DNA of 36,732 bases, from positions 1-36,732 of the forward strand of contig CAZMJM010000007.1 in the NCBI GenBank assembly GCA_964566875.1, read 5' to 3'. Below are positions 6,702 to 14,014 of this stretch, piece by piece; position 1 is the first letter of the stretch, and each line of letters begins with the position of its first letter. The notes below the pieces were generated by a model. It was not told the origin of the DNA and made no database searches. It was given only the letters and a program-made list of their open reading frames with translations. The DNA is from CAZEQH01 sp964566875. Its GTDB lineage: Bacteria; Patescibacteriota; Minisyncoccia; Minisyncoccales; JANBVM01. The translations under genes and the position numbers were made by a program.

Positions 6702-6935
6702 ATGCTTAACTGTACCATTACTTCAGCCGAACATACGGAGAAATACCCGGGGTTAAGAGCCGTTGCCGTTCCGGCATTCTCCGGCCGGCTCCAGATGCTG
6801 CCCGGGCATGCCGAAAGTTTCGTTTTGCTTGTCGCCGGCGAAATCGTAATGGATTCGCCTCAGGGCGTAAAGACCGTGGCCGTTGACGGCGGTGCCTGCC
6901 ACGTGAAGAATGACGAAGTGACAGTTGTGTTGTAA
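6702..6935 (+). CDS. atpC: F-type ATP synthase subunit epsilon, beta-sandwich only
   Basis: Epsilon sits at the foot of gamma. This copy has 77 residues and matches only the N-terminal beta-sandwich: SGRLQMLPGHAES aligns with the canonical EGELGIYPGHAPL, and GGACHVKNDEVTVVL with GGILEVQPGNVTVLA. It stops where that domain normally ends, so the C-terminal two-helix domain that can inhibit ATP hydrolysis is absent. The ATG follows the atpD stop after 3 bases. It is the last gene of the operon; the reading frame is intact, and the short length does not come from an obvious frameshift. Confidence 0.88.
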   Translation: MLNCTITSAEHTEKYPGLRAVAVPAFSGRLQMLPGHAESFVLLVAGEIVMDSPQGVKTVAVDGGACHVKNDEVTVVL

Positions 6936-7232
6936 AGGGGATATATGATTTAAGATTCACCAGTTCCCTCGGGCCTCGCCCGTAGGCTATGGCCGGGGAT
7001 GACACGGTTGTTCAGCAAGCAGGCCTCAGGGTCGTTCGCTCTGCCCAGCGAGCAGAGCTCACTGATGTTAAGGCCATCGCTCTTTGCAGCTTAAAAACTG
7101 CAAAACCATGCCCGCTCAGGCCTTAAGATCTCCCTGAAACCTGATTGCCTCACAAAAACCCCGAACTCCGCTTTGCCCGCCCGTAGTCCTGAGCCTGCCG
7201 AAGGGCGAAGGAGGGAACGTCGAATTAAAAAA
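6936..7232. repeat. Gene-free spacer with degenerate palindromic repeats
   Basis: About 300 bases after atpC without a credible gene. It holds a GC-rich palindrome-like stretch at about 6970-7000, a GCTCTGC/GCAGAGC inverted repeat (7038-7044 with 7052-7058), a TGCAG/CTGCA hairpin near 7085-7105, and a copy of the CCTGAG...GAAGGG element at about 7195-7206. These look like decayed members of the repeat families seen elsewhere in the window. No clear terminator for the atp operon is visible before 7233. Confidence 0.55.
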
Positions 7233-7255
7233 CCGCCCGGGGGCGGCTTTTCTTT
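7233..7255. terminator. Bidirectional GC-rich terminator
   Basis: CCGCC (7233-7237) pairs with GGCGG (7242-7246) around a 4-nt loop. On the minus strand it is followed by six Ts and lies 15 bases after the tRNA 3' end; on the plus strand it is followed by CTTTTCTTTTT. It can end both the rpmB/tRNA-Pro unit and the atp operon. Confidence 0.75.
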
Positions 7256-7261
7256 TTCCTG

Positions 7262-7334
7262 TCGGGGTGCGGGGAATTGAACCCCGTTCGCAGGACCCCC
7301 AGCCCTGCATAATAAACCAGTATACTACACCCCG
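7262..7334 (-). tRNA. tRNA-Pro (anticodon GGG)
   Basis: Read on the minus strand the 73-nt sequence folds as a cloverleaf. A 7-bp acceptor stem CGGGGTG/CACCCCG is followed by discriminator A. The anticodon stem CAGGG/TCCTG holds the loop CTGGGGG (anticodon GGG). The T arm is CGGGG/CCCCG with loop TTCAATT. The D stem is weak (three good pairs at most). CGGGGTG and anticodon GGG fit proline. The 3' CCA is not encoded, so CCA addition is needed. It lies 91 bases after rpmB on the same strand and before a terminator, so the two are probably co-transcribed. Confidence 0.9.
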
Positions 7335-7425
7335 GATTTCACATGGAACATATATCTCTTATCCGTTCCGTGTCTCGTGCTCTATGTTATGTGTTCTATG
7401 ATATGTGTCCCGTGTGTTATGTGGT
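7335..7425. repeat. Degenerate tandem motif between rpmB and tRNA-Pro
   Basis: A T/G-rich stretch with recurring GTGTYCTATG / TTATGTG words (for example 7385-7435). No coding potential is seen. It may be a decayed short repeat array of the kind scattered through the window. Confidence 0.4.
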
Positions 7426-7647
7426 CTATTTTCTTTTCGCCAGGGTTTTGATGCATCTGGTGCAGGCCCGAATCCTTTTTCCGGCGAAAGGCTTGAAGGC
7501 CTTGCGGGTGGTGTTTTCGGGTACCGTAAGCCACTGCAGGTTGGGATGTCTCCTGGTTTTAGTGCTGGGGTTGTATTTTCCGCGGAGCTTCAGCCTTTTC
7601 TTAAAAGGATGAGACGTCTTGCCGCAGATTTGACATTCTCTTGCCAT
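7426..7647 (-). CDS. rpmB: 50S ribosomal protein L28
   Basis: A 73-residue L28. It begins MARECQICGK with a zinc-type CxxC (C5, C8) matched by a second CxxC (C62, C65). The body HPNLQWLTVPENTTRKAF and the basic C-terminus are typical. It is on the opposite strand to almost everything else. Its promoter (7657-7685) puts the transcription start about 3 bases before the ATG and no Shine-Dalgarno is present, so a leaderless message is predicted. tRNA-Pro follows downstream on the same strand. Confidence 0.92.
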   Translation of the reverse strand: MARECQICGKTSHPFKKRLKLRGKYNPSTKTRRHPNLQWLTVPENTTRKAFKPFAGKRIRACTRCIKTLAKRK

Positions 7648-7656
7648 AATACGATA

Positions 7657-7685
7657 ATCTTAATAGAGTTTTCCAAAAGTTTCAA
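7657..7685 (-). promoter_or_regulatory. Promoter of rpmB
   Basis: On the minus strand TTGAAA (7685-7680) is followed after 17 bp by TAAGAT (7662-7657). The predicted start of transcription, about 7 bases on, is within 3 bases of the rpmB ATG. Confidence 0.65.
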
Positions 7686-7722
7686 GTTTATTGGCCGGAG
7701 AACTCAGATTAACTAAAAAATT

Positions 7723-8349
7723 ATGGATGCGCTAATCACCATCTTTTTTATTATTGTCTTGTTTTTTTCCGTCATTATCCACGAAATCGCCCACGGCAGT
7801 ATGGCGCTTTATTTGGGTGACCCGACGGCCAAGTATGCGGGTCGGCTGACCCTCAATCCATTGAGCCACATAGACCCCATTGGCTCCATCCTGCTTCCCC
7901 TATTCATGTTCCTGACCACTTCGGGCAGTGCGGTCTTCGGCTGGGCCAAACCAGTACCTATTAACCCTTATAATTTCAGAGACCAGAAATGGGGAGAGGT
8001 AAAGGTTTCCCTGGCGGGCCCGGGTTCCAATATTCTGATAGCGATTGTTTTCGGGCTGTTGGTGAGGTTCCTCCAGACACCCGAGCCCATGTTCAGTTTT
8101 TTCAGCATCATCTCGGTATACAACTTTGCCCTGGGAATATTCAATCTGGTGCCCATACCTCCTCTTGACGGCTACCATATACTGTTCAAGTTCCTGCCGG
8201 CCGGCACTGCTAATTTCAAAAATTTTTTTATGCGGTATAGTCTGATAGTACTGCTGGCCTTTATTTTATTGGGGGGAATAAGCGCGGTCTTCGCAGGAGC
8301 TGAAGGTCTTTATACCCTGGTTTCCGGAGTAGGGGCCATCGTGCCCTGA
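7723..8349 (+). CDS. Site-2-protease-type membrane metalloprotease (M50)
   Basis: A 208-residue intramembrane zinc protease. The first membrane helix carries HEIAH (His20, Glu21, His24), and the third zinc ligand is Asp149 in NLVPIPPLDGYH, the family's NxxPxPxLDG motif. Four to six hydrophobic segments are visible and there is no PDZ domain, so it belongs to the compact YwhC-like group rather than RseP. The substrate is unknown. The gene diverges from rpmB; upstream there is a short AT-rich region with no clear ribosome binding site. A hairpin followed by four Ts at 8389-8417 may end its transcript. Confidence 0.9.
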   Translation: MDALITIFFIIVLFFSVIIHEIAHGSMALYLGDPTAKYAGRLTLNPLSHIDPIGSILLPLFMFLTTSGSAVFGWAKPVPINPYNFRDQKWGEVKVSLAGPGSNILIAIVFGLLVRFLQTPEPMFSFFSIISVYNFALGIFNLVPIPPLDGYHILFKFLPAGTANFKNFFMRYSLIVLLAFILLGGISAVFAGAEGLYTLVSGVGAIVP

Positions 8350-8356
8350 CGAATTC

Positions 8357-8385
8357 TTGACTTTGCGTTTTTTAAGTGTTAATCT
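8357..8385 (+). promoter_or_regulatory. Promoter of the rpsL-rpsG-fusA unit
   Basis: TTGACT (8357-8362), a 17-bp spacer, then TAATCT (8380-8385). The predicted transcription start at about 8391-8393 falls on the left arm of the palindrome at 8389-8413. Confidence 0.6.
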
Positions 8386-8388
8386 TAT

Positions 8389-8417
8389 CAATTAAGCGCC
8401 GGGCGCTTAATTGTTTT
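8389..8417 (+). promoter_or_regulatory. Strong hairpin at the 5' end of the rpsL message
   Basis: An 11-bp perfect stem (8389-8399 with 8403-8413, AATTAAGCGCC against its complement) has a 3-nt loop and is followed by TTTT. It could be the terminator of the upstream protease gene. Because the rpsL promoter fires into it, it could also act as a leader, attenuator or 5' stabilising hairpin of the str message. Confidence 0.65.
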
Positions 8418-8440
8418 AGTGGTTTTGGGAAGGAAATAAT

Positions 8441-8854
8441 ATGCCTACCATTCATCAATTAGTAAAGAAGGGAAGGAAAAAAATCAAAAATAGACGCAAG
8501 TCTTCCGTGTTTAAGTTCGGCTTCAATACCCTGAAAAACAGAAAGGTAAGGTATCCTGCCCCCTTTAAGAGAGGCGTCTGCGTCAAGGTCTTTACCATGA
8601 CTCCCAAGAAACCGCACTCAGCCCTGAGAAAGGTGGCCAGGGTGCGCTTGAGTAACAAACAGGAGGTAACGGCCTACATCCCCGGTGAAGGCCACAACCT
8701 TCAGGAGCACTCCGTTGTCATGATTAAGGGAGCCCATATCAAAGACCTGCCGGGTGTGCACTATAAGGTTGTCAGGGGAGTGTTGGATGCGGAGGGAGTG
8801 GGGGGAAGAAAACAGGAAAGGTCAAAGTACGGCACCAAAAAACCGAAAGAATAA
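8441..8854 (+). CDS. rpsL: 30S ribosomal protein S12
   Basis: The 137-residue decoding-centre protein. MPTIHQLVKKGRKK opens the chain; FTMTPKKPHSALRKVARVRL and GHNLQEHSVVMIKGAHIKDLPG are the universal loops. The lysines and Asp-Leu-Pro segment where streptomycin-resistance changes usually occur are unaltered. AGGAAATA precedes the ATG. It heads the str cluster and is followed by rpsG after 36 bases. Confidence 0.97.
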   Translation: MPTIHQLVKKGRKKIKNRRKSSVFKFGFNTLKNRKVRYPAPFKRGVCVKVFTMTPKKPHSALRKVARVRLSNKQEVTAYIPGEGHNLQEHSVVMIKGAHIKDLPGVHYKVVRGVLDAEGVGGRKQERSKYGTKKPKE

Positions 8855-8890
8855 AGGCTTCCGACAGTCCCAGAGCATCAATCAAATTCT

Positions 8891-9358
8891 ATGGCCAGAA
8901 GAAAGAAAACAGTCAGAAGGGATGTTCCTCCCGACCCGGTCTACGAAAATGAGACCGTGTCAAAATTCATCAACTACGTGATGAAGAAGGGGAAGAAAAC
9001 CATTGCCCGCAAGATAGTTTACGGGGCCTTTGATATTCTTAAGGAAAAAACCAAGCAGGAGCCTCTGGAAGCCTTTGAAAAAGCCCTCAGGAACGCCAGC
9101 CCGGACCTGGAGGTGAGGCCCAAGAGGATAGGAGGGGCCACCTACCAGATTCCCATAGAGGTGAGGGGAAACCGGAAGGTTTCCCTGGCTATGCGCTGGA
9201 TTCTAAGGGCCGCCCGTTCCAAGAAGGGAAAGCCCATGAAGGAAAGCCTGGCCGAGGAGCTGATGAATGCGGCTAATAACACAGGGTGGGCCGTTAAGAA
9301 AAAAGAAGACACCCATAAGATGGCCGAAGCCAACAGGGCCTTTGCACATTTCAGATAA
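8891..9358 (+). CDS. rpsG: 30S ribosomal protein S7
   Basis: The 155-residue 16S head assembly protein, of normal length. MARRKKTVRRDVPPDPVYE, NASPDLEVRPKRIGGATYQIP and the ending MAEANRAFAHFR are typical of bacterial S7. It lies between rpsL and fusA in the standard str order, 11 bases before fusA. Confidence 0.97.
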   Translation: MARRKKTVRRDVPPDPVYENETVSKFINYVMKKGKKTIARKIVYGAFDILKEKTKQEPLEAFEKALRNASPDLEVRPKRIGGATYQIPIEVRGNRKVSLAMRWILRAARSKKGKPMKESLAEELMNAANNTGWAVKKKEDTHKMAEANRAFAHFR

Positions 9359-9369
9359 AGATTATTACC

Positions 9370-11472
9370 ATGAGAGATTATCCACTAGAGAAATACCGCA
9401 ACATCGGCATTATAGCCCATATAGATGCCGGAAAAACCACCACAACCGAAAGGGTGCTGTTTTATTCTGGTATGACCCATAAGATAGGCAACGTGGACGA
9501 GGGTACGACCATCACCGACTGGATGGCCCAGGAAAGAGAGAGGGGCATTACCATTACGGCGGCTGCCATCACCACTTTTTGGATGCCCGAAGACCTGAAG
9601 GGCAAAGAGGACAAAGACTACAAAATCAATATTATCGATACACCCGGACACATCGACTTCACCGCAGAGGTTCAAAGGTCTCTGCGTGTTTTGGATGGGG
9701 GAGTAGTTGTTTTTGACGGAGTGGCCGGAGTGGAACCGCAATCAGAAACCGTCTGGAGGCAGGCCGATAAATTCGAGGTCCCCAGAATCTGTTTCATCAA
9801 CAAAATGGACCGGATGGGAGCCAATTTCGAAGCCAGCATACGGTCTATCTGGGATAAGCTTTCTCCCAACGCCGTGGCCGTACAGATTCCCATCGGTGCG
9901 GAAGAGAAATTCGAGGGGGTGATAGATCTCTTGAAAATGAAAGCGCTGAGGTTTGAAGGGAGTCTTGGAGAGATAGTGAAAGAGGATGAAATCCCAGCCA
10001 ATCTCGCAGATAAGGCCAGAGACTGGCGGAAGAAGATGGTAGAGAAAGTGGCGGCGGAAGATGAAAAACTGCTGGAGAAATATCTGGCAGAAGAAGACAT
10101 TTCCATAGAAGAAATAAGGAGGGTCCTGAGGAAGGCCACTATTAATTATAAATTAATACCGGTGTTCTGCGGCTCCTCTCTGAAGAACAAGGGCGTCCAG
10201 CCTCTGCTGGACGGCATCATTTATTATCTGCCCAATCCGCTTGACATGCCTTCCGTCAAAGGCGTAGACCCGAGGAACGGAGAGACGGTTGAGCGCCCGA
10301 GCGAAGACGAGGCGCCTTTCTCGGCCCTGGTTTTTAAAATAGCTACCGATCCCTACGTGGGAACCCTGAGTTTCTTCAGGGTTTATTCCGGCCGGCTGGA
10401 AAAGGGGTCTTACGTACTCAATACCAGTTCCGGCAAGAAGGAACGAATAGGGAGGATATTGAGGATGACGGCTGATAAGCGGGAGGACATCGATGAAGTG
10501 CTGGCGGGCGATATTGCCTCTACCGTGGGTCTGAAAAATACTTCCACCGGCCATACCTTTTCCGACGAAAATAATCCGGTCATCCTGGAAAAGATTACCT
10601 TCCCCGAACCCGTCATTTCCATAAGAATAGAGCCCAAGAACAAAATAGATGAGGAAAAGATGAACGTCGCCTTAAAGAGGCTTTCCGACGAAGACCCGAC
10701 CTTCAGGGTCAAGAGCGACGAAGACACCGGAGAGCTGATTATCTCCGGAATGGGGGAACTTCATCTTGACATCCTGGTAGACAGGATGAAGAGGGAATTC
10801 AACGTTGAGGCCAATGTCGGCCGTCCCCAGGTGGCTTATAAGGAAACCATCAAGAATGAGGCGGAAGCTGAGGGTAAGTACGTGAGACAGTCGGGGGGGA
10901 GGGGGCAGTACGGCCATGTCATGCTCAGGCTGGAACCGAAGGATAGGGGCCAGGGATTTGAATTTATAGACAAGATTAAGGGCGGGGTTATTCCCAAGGA
11001 GTTTATCCCGGCCGTAGGAAAGGGAGTGGAGGAGGCCATGGAAAAGGGAGTACTGGCTGGTTACCCGCTGGTGGATATGGCCGTGACTCTTTACGATGGT
11101 TCCTTCCATGAGGTTGATTCCTCTGAATTTGCCTTTAAGATAGCTGCCTCTATGGCTCTGCAGGAAGCCGTAAAGCGTGGGACACCGGTCTTGCTTGAGC
11201 CTGTGATGAGGTTAGAAGTGGTAATACCGGAAGAATTTTTAGGAGACACCATCGGAGACCTCTCCGCCAGAAGGGGGAAAATAAAAGAGACCAAGAATCG
11301 GCTCAATCTGAAGATTATTGATGCCGACGTCCCTTTAGCTGAAATGTTCGGTTACGCAACCGCCCTCAGAAGCTTGACGGAAGGCCGGGGAACATTTACA
11401 ATGGAATTTGACCGTTACGAAGAAATACCCTCTAACGTAGCGCAGGAAATCATCGAGGGAAGGAAAAAATAA
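9370..11472 (+). CDS. fusA: Elongation factor G
   Basis: The 700-residue translocation GTPase. Motifs: G1 AHIDAGKTTTTE, G2 RERGITIT, G3 DTPGHIDFT, G4 NKMD and G5 GSSLKNKG; domain IV contains GGRGQYGHV, and the C-terminus reads EMFGYATALRSLTEGRG. All are canonical, including the P-loop Asp that is altered in the neighbouring EF-Tu. The ATG follows rpsG by 11 bases. After the stop, 75 bases contain a separate tuf promoter. Confidence 0.97.
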   Translation: MRDYPLEKYRNIGIIAHIDAGKTTTTERVLFYSGMTHKIGNVDEGTTITDWMAQERERGITITAAAITTFWMPEDLKGKEDKDYKINIIDTPGHIDFTAEVQRSLRVLDGGVVVFDGVAGVEPQSETVWRQADKFEVPRICFINKMDRMGANFEASIRSIWDKLSPNAVAVQIPIGAEEKFEGVIDLLKMKALRFEGSLGEIVKEDEIPANLADKARDWRKKMVEKVAAEDEKLLEKYLAEEDISIEEIRRVLRKATINYKLIPVFCGSSLKNKGVQPLLDGIIYYLPNPLDMPSVKGVDPRNGETVERPSEDEAPFSALVFKIATDPYVGTLSFFRVYSGRLEKGSYVLNTSSGKKERIGRILRMTADKREDIDEVLAGDIASTVGLKNTSTGHTFSDENNPVILEKITFPEPVISIRIEPKNKIDEEKMNVALKRLSDEDPTFRVKSDEDTGELIISGMGELHLDILVDRMKREFNVEANVGRPQVAYKETIKNEAEAEGKYVRQSGGRGQYGHVMLRLEPKDRGQGFEFIDKIKGGVIPKEFIPAVGKGVEEAMEKGVLAGYPLVDMAVTLYDGSFHEVDSSEFAFKIAASMALQEAVKRGTPVLLEPVMRLEVVIPEEFLGDTIGDLSARRGKIKETKNRLNLKIIDADVPLAEMFGYATALRSLTEGRGTFTMEFDRYEEIPSNVAQEIIEGRKK

Positions 11473-11487
11473 ACTACCTTAAAAAGG

Positions 11488-11516
11488 TTGACTAATTTAA
11501 GAAGTTACCATAGAAT
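11488..11516 (+). promoter_or_regulatory. Promoter of tuf
   Basis: TTGACT (11488-11493), a 17-bp spacer, then TAGAAT (11511-11516). A second -10-like TATAAT lies at 11522-11527. tuf can therefore be transcribed independently of fusA. Confidence 0.65.
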
Positions 11517-11547
11517 AATAATATAATTAAAAATAAGATAACGAATT

Positions 11548-12747
11548 ATGGCAGAAAAAGAAAAATTTGAGAGGACAAAACCCCATGTCAATATTGGTAC
11601 TATTGGCCATGTTGCTCATGGAAAGACCACCACTTCAGCGGCAATTTTTCACATAACCAAACTGAAGGGTCTGAGCGCTTCCGATATGGGAGTGGACGAT
11701 CTTAATGCCGCTCCCGAAGAGAAGGCCAGAGGTTTGACCATCTCCCTTACCCACGGCGAGTTTGAGACGGAAAAGAGGCACTACGCCCTTATCGACTGTC
11801 CCGGACACGCAGACTACATTAAGAACATGATTACCGGAGCCGCCCAGATGGACGGAGCTATTCTGGTTGTTTCCGCCGTGGACGGGGCCATGCCCCAGAC
11901 CAGGGAGCACATCTTATTGGCCAGGCAGGTTAACCTGCCCTCGCTGGTGGTATTTATCAACAAATGCGACATGGTTGACGACCCGGAGATGATTCAATTG
12001 GTAGAATCAGAGCTGAGGGAATTACTGAAGAAATACGAATTTCCCGGAGATGAAACCCCCGTTATCAAGGGTTCTTCTCTCAAAGCCCTGGATGCCAAAT
12101 CCCTGGATGACGAAGCAGCCAAGCCCATCGTGGAACTGATTAATGCGGTTGACGAATACATTCCTGAACCCGAGAGAGACACGGATAAGCCTTTCCTGAT
12201 GGCCATAGAAGACGTCTTTTCCATTGAAGGAAGAGGAACGGTGGCTACCGGAAGGATTGAGAGGGGTATCATCAAGCCCAACGACGAAGTGGAACTGGTG
12301 GGTATTAAAGATACCAGAAAGACCACGGCCGTTTCCGTTGAGATGTTCAATAAGATTCTGGATGAGGGCAGGGCCGGAGACAACGTCGGCATCCTGCTGC
12401 GCGGTATCAAGAAAGAAGAGATAGAAAGAGGCCAGGTTTTGGCCAAGCCCGGAAGTATTACCCCGCACAGCGAATTTGAAGGCCAGATCTATGTCTTGAC
12501 CAAGGAAGAAGGGGGAAGACATACTCCGTTTTTCACTGGATATAAACCCCAATTTTATTTCAGGACCACCGATGTTACCGGCGACGTTGAATTGTCCCAG
12601 GGTACGGAAATGGTAATGCCCGGCGACACCGTCACCCTAAAAGTTAAACTGATTGCCCCCATTGCCATGGAAGAGAAGCACAGGTTCGCCATCAGAGAAG
12701 GAGGCAAGACCGTAGGGGCAGGGGTAGTGACCAAGATAATCAAGTAA
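11548..12747 (+). CDS. tuf: Elongation factor Tu with an altered P-loop
   Basis: The 399-residue GTPase that delivers aminoacyl-tRNA. G3 DCPGHADY (His87 is the catalytic histidine) and G4 NKCD (138-141) are normal, and domains 2 and 3 look complete. The P-loop reads GHVAHGKTTTSAAI, not GHVDHGKTTLTAAI. Ala23 replaces the Asp (Asp21 in E. coli numbering) that helps hold a monovalent cation in translational GTPases, and Leu is replaced by Thr. The codon is GCT against GAT, a one-base change. Switch I reads EEKARGLTISLTHGEFET, where ITINTAHVEYET is usual. It is followed by a short hairpin and rpsJ. Confidence 0.96.
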   Translation: MAEKEKFERTKPHVNIGTIGHVAHGKTTTSAAIFHITKLKGLSASDMGVDDLNAAPEEKARGLTISLTHGEFETEKRHYALIDCPGHADYIKNMITGAAQMDGAILVVSAVDGAMPQTREHILLARQVNLPSLVVFINKCDMVDDPEMIQLVESELRELLKKYEFPGDETPVIKGSSLKALDAKSLDDEAAKPIVELINAVDEYIPEPERDTDKPFLMAIEDVFSIEGRGTVATGRIERGIIKPNDEVELVGIKDTRKTTAVSVEMFNKILDEGRAGDNVGILLRGIKKEEIERGQVLAKPGSITPHSEFEGQIYVLTKEEGGRHTPFFTGYKPQFYFRTTDVTGDVELSQGTEMVMPGDTVTLKVKLIAPIAMEEKHRFAIREGGKTVGAGVVTKIIK

Positions 12748-12762
12748 GTAAAAAAATAGGTT

Positions 12763-12780
12763 CTAAGTCTGCGGACTTAG
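12763..12780 (+). terminator. Hairpin after tuf, possible terminator or rpsJ leader
   Basis: CTAAGTC (12763-12769) pairs with GACTTAG (12774-12780) around TGCG. The following GACTTGTTTGTT is T-rich but not a clean U-tract, so termination would be partial at best. It lies about 80 bases before rpsJ. Confidence 0.4.
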
Positions 12781-12859
12781 GACTTGTTTGTTAAAAATTG
12801 TTTCGGACCAGGCTCATATTCGTGAAAGAACCTGCAGTTCCAATCATAGGTTATTTGAA

Positions 12860-13204
12860 ATGCCTAAAAAGAAAGCTACAGCAGAAAAAGAGGCAAAAAG
12901 CAAGGCAAAGCTGCGCATAAAACTGCGGGCTTATGACCATAAGGTAATCGATAGTTCCGCTAAACAAATTGTGGATGTAGCGCTTCGTTATGGTTCTAAA
13001 GTGCTGGGACCCGTTCCTTTACCGACCGAAATCCACAAATATACGGTTAACAAGTCTACCTTTGTCCATAAGACCAGCAGGGAGCAGTTTGAAATCAGGG
13101 TGCATAAGAGGTTGATTGATGTGCTGAACCCCAATCCGAGGGTTCTTGACGCTTTACGGAATCTTAATCTGCCGGCCGGAGTGAATATCGAAATGAAGAT
13201 GTAG
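12860..13204 (+). CDS. rpsJ: 30S ribosomal protein S10
   Basis: S10 of 114 residues. The core LRIKLRAYDHKVIDSSAKQIVDVA and the ending RVLDALRNLNLPAGVNIEMKM are typical. The ATG at 12860 gives a Lys-rich N-terminal extension of about 12 residues over the usual 102-105. An in-frame TTG at 12788 would add 24 atypical residues and is rejected. Unlike most S10 clusters, rpsJ is followed by a 170-bp non-coding gap before rplC. Confidence 0.95.
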   Translation: MPKKKATAEKEAKSKAKLRIKLRAYDHKVIDSSAKQIVDVALRYGSKVLGPVPLPTEIHKYTVNKSTFVHKTSREQFEIRVHKRLIDVLNPNPRVLDALRNLNLPAGVNIEMKM

Positions 13205-13275
13205 AAGGAGTTGAAAGATTTCTCCAAACAGATTTTCGAACAAGCAAATGTTCGATAATTATCTGCCAATTAATG

Positions 13276-13348
13276 TTAAAAGTAAATCGTAACAAAATAT
13301 AAAATTTTGAAATAGCTACTGGTTCAAAGCCGGGCTATGCCCGGCTTT
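13276..13348 (+). promoter_or_regulatory. Possible promoter and strong leader hairpin before rplC
   Basis: A weak promoter-like pair, TTAAAA (13276-13281), 16 bp, TATAAA (13298-13303), precedes a perfect 10-bp GC-rich hairpin: AAAGCCGGGC (13326-13335), loop TAT, GCCCGGCTTT (13339-13348). The hairpin ends 26 bases before the rplC ATG. A weaker CGAACA/TGTTCG hairpin lies near 13234-13256. This may be a leader controlling the rest of the S10 cluster or a weak terminator after rpsJ. Confidence 0.5.
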
Positions 13349-13374
13349 AAATTAGTAAATAAAGCTAAAAGCCC

Positions 13375-14004
13375 ATGAAGTTCATACTCGGCTTAAAAGA
13401 AGGAATGTCCCAGATTTTTGAGGGAGATGAAGGCCACGTCGTTCCGGTGACCGTTGTTGAGGCAGGCCCATGCCAGGTGCTTCAGGTTAAGACGGAAGAT
13501 AAAGACGGATACGAGGCGGTGCAGGTGGGCTTTAAGAAATTAAAAGAAAAAGCGGTAAAGAAACCCCAGAAAAACAAGCCTTTTCGTTACATCAGAGAAT
13601 TTTCCGTAAAAGAAAAGGTGGGCAGTAAGGAAAATGCCGCATCTCCCGACTATCAGGTAGGGCAGGACATAGACGTTTCGGTTTTTGAGAAGGGAGACAA
13701 GGTCAAGGTATCCGGAAATTCCAAGGGAAAGGGTTTTCAGGGAGGCGTGAAGAGATGGGGTTTCGCCGGGCGTCCTACCACGCGGGGCACCAAGCACGAG
13801 GTTCGGGGCATCGGCTCCATAGGAGGCTCCATCCCTGCCAAGGTGCTGAAGGGAAAGAAAATGCCGGGCCGCATGGGAGGGGGGAGAATAAGCATCAAGA
13901 ATCTGGAGGTGGTCAGCGTAGACAAAGAGAATAATCTGCTGGTCCTTAAAGGGGCAGTGCCGGGGAGAAGGGGTTCCCTGCTGGAGATAACGGCTTCAAA
14001 GTAG
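13375..14004 (+). CDS. rplC: 50S ribosomal protein L3
   Basis: A 209-residue early assembly protein. It begins KFILGLKEGMSQIF and has KGKGFQGGVKRWGFAGRP, GSIGGSIPAKVLKGKKMPGRMG and GAVPGRRGSLLEI, all typical of bacterial L3 in order and spacing. The glutamine in GFQGG that is methylated in other bacteria is present. It is followed by rplD after 10 bases. Confidence 0.97.
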   Translation: MKFILGLKEGMSQIFEGDEGHVVPVTVVEAGPCQVLQVKTEDKDGYEAVQVGFKKLKEKAVKKPQKNKPFRYIREFSVKEKVGSKENAASPDYQVGQDIDVSVFEKGDKVKVSGNSKGKGFQGGVKRWGFAGRPTTRGTKHEVRGIGSIGGSIPAKVLKGKKMPGRMGGGRISIKNLEVVSVDKENNLLVLKGAVPGRRGSLLEITASK

Positions 14005-14014
14005 TATTAATATT

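Noticed and set aside
7343..7716. Plus-strand reading frames over 7343-7716
   Set aside because: They lie antisense to a clear L28 gene and have no family resemblance.
12788..12859. N-terminal extension of S10 from a TTG at 12788
   Set aside because: The residues are unlike any S10, and a good ATG is present at 12860.
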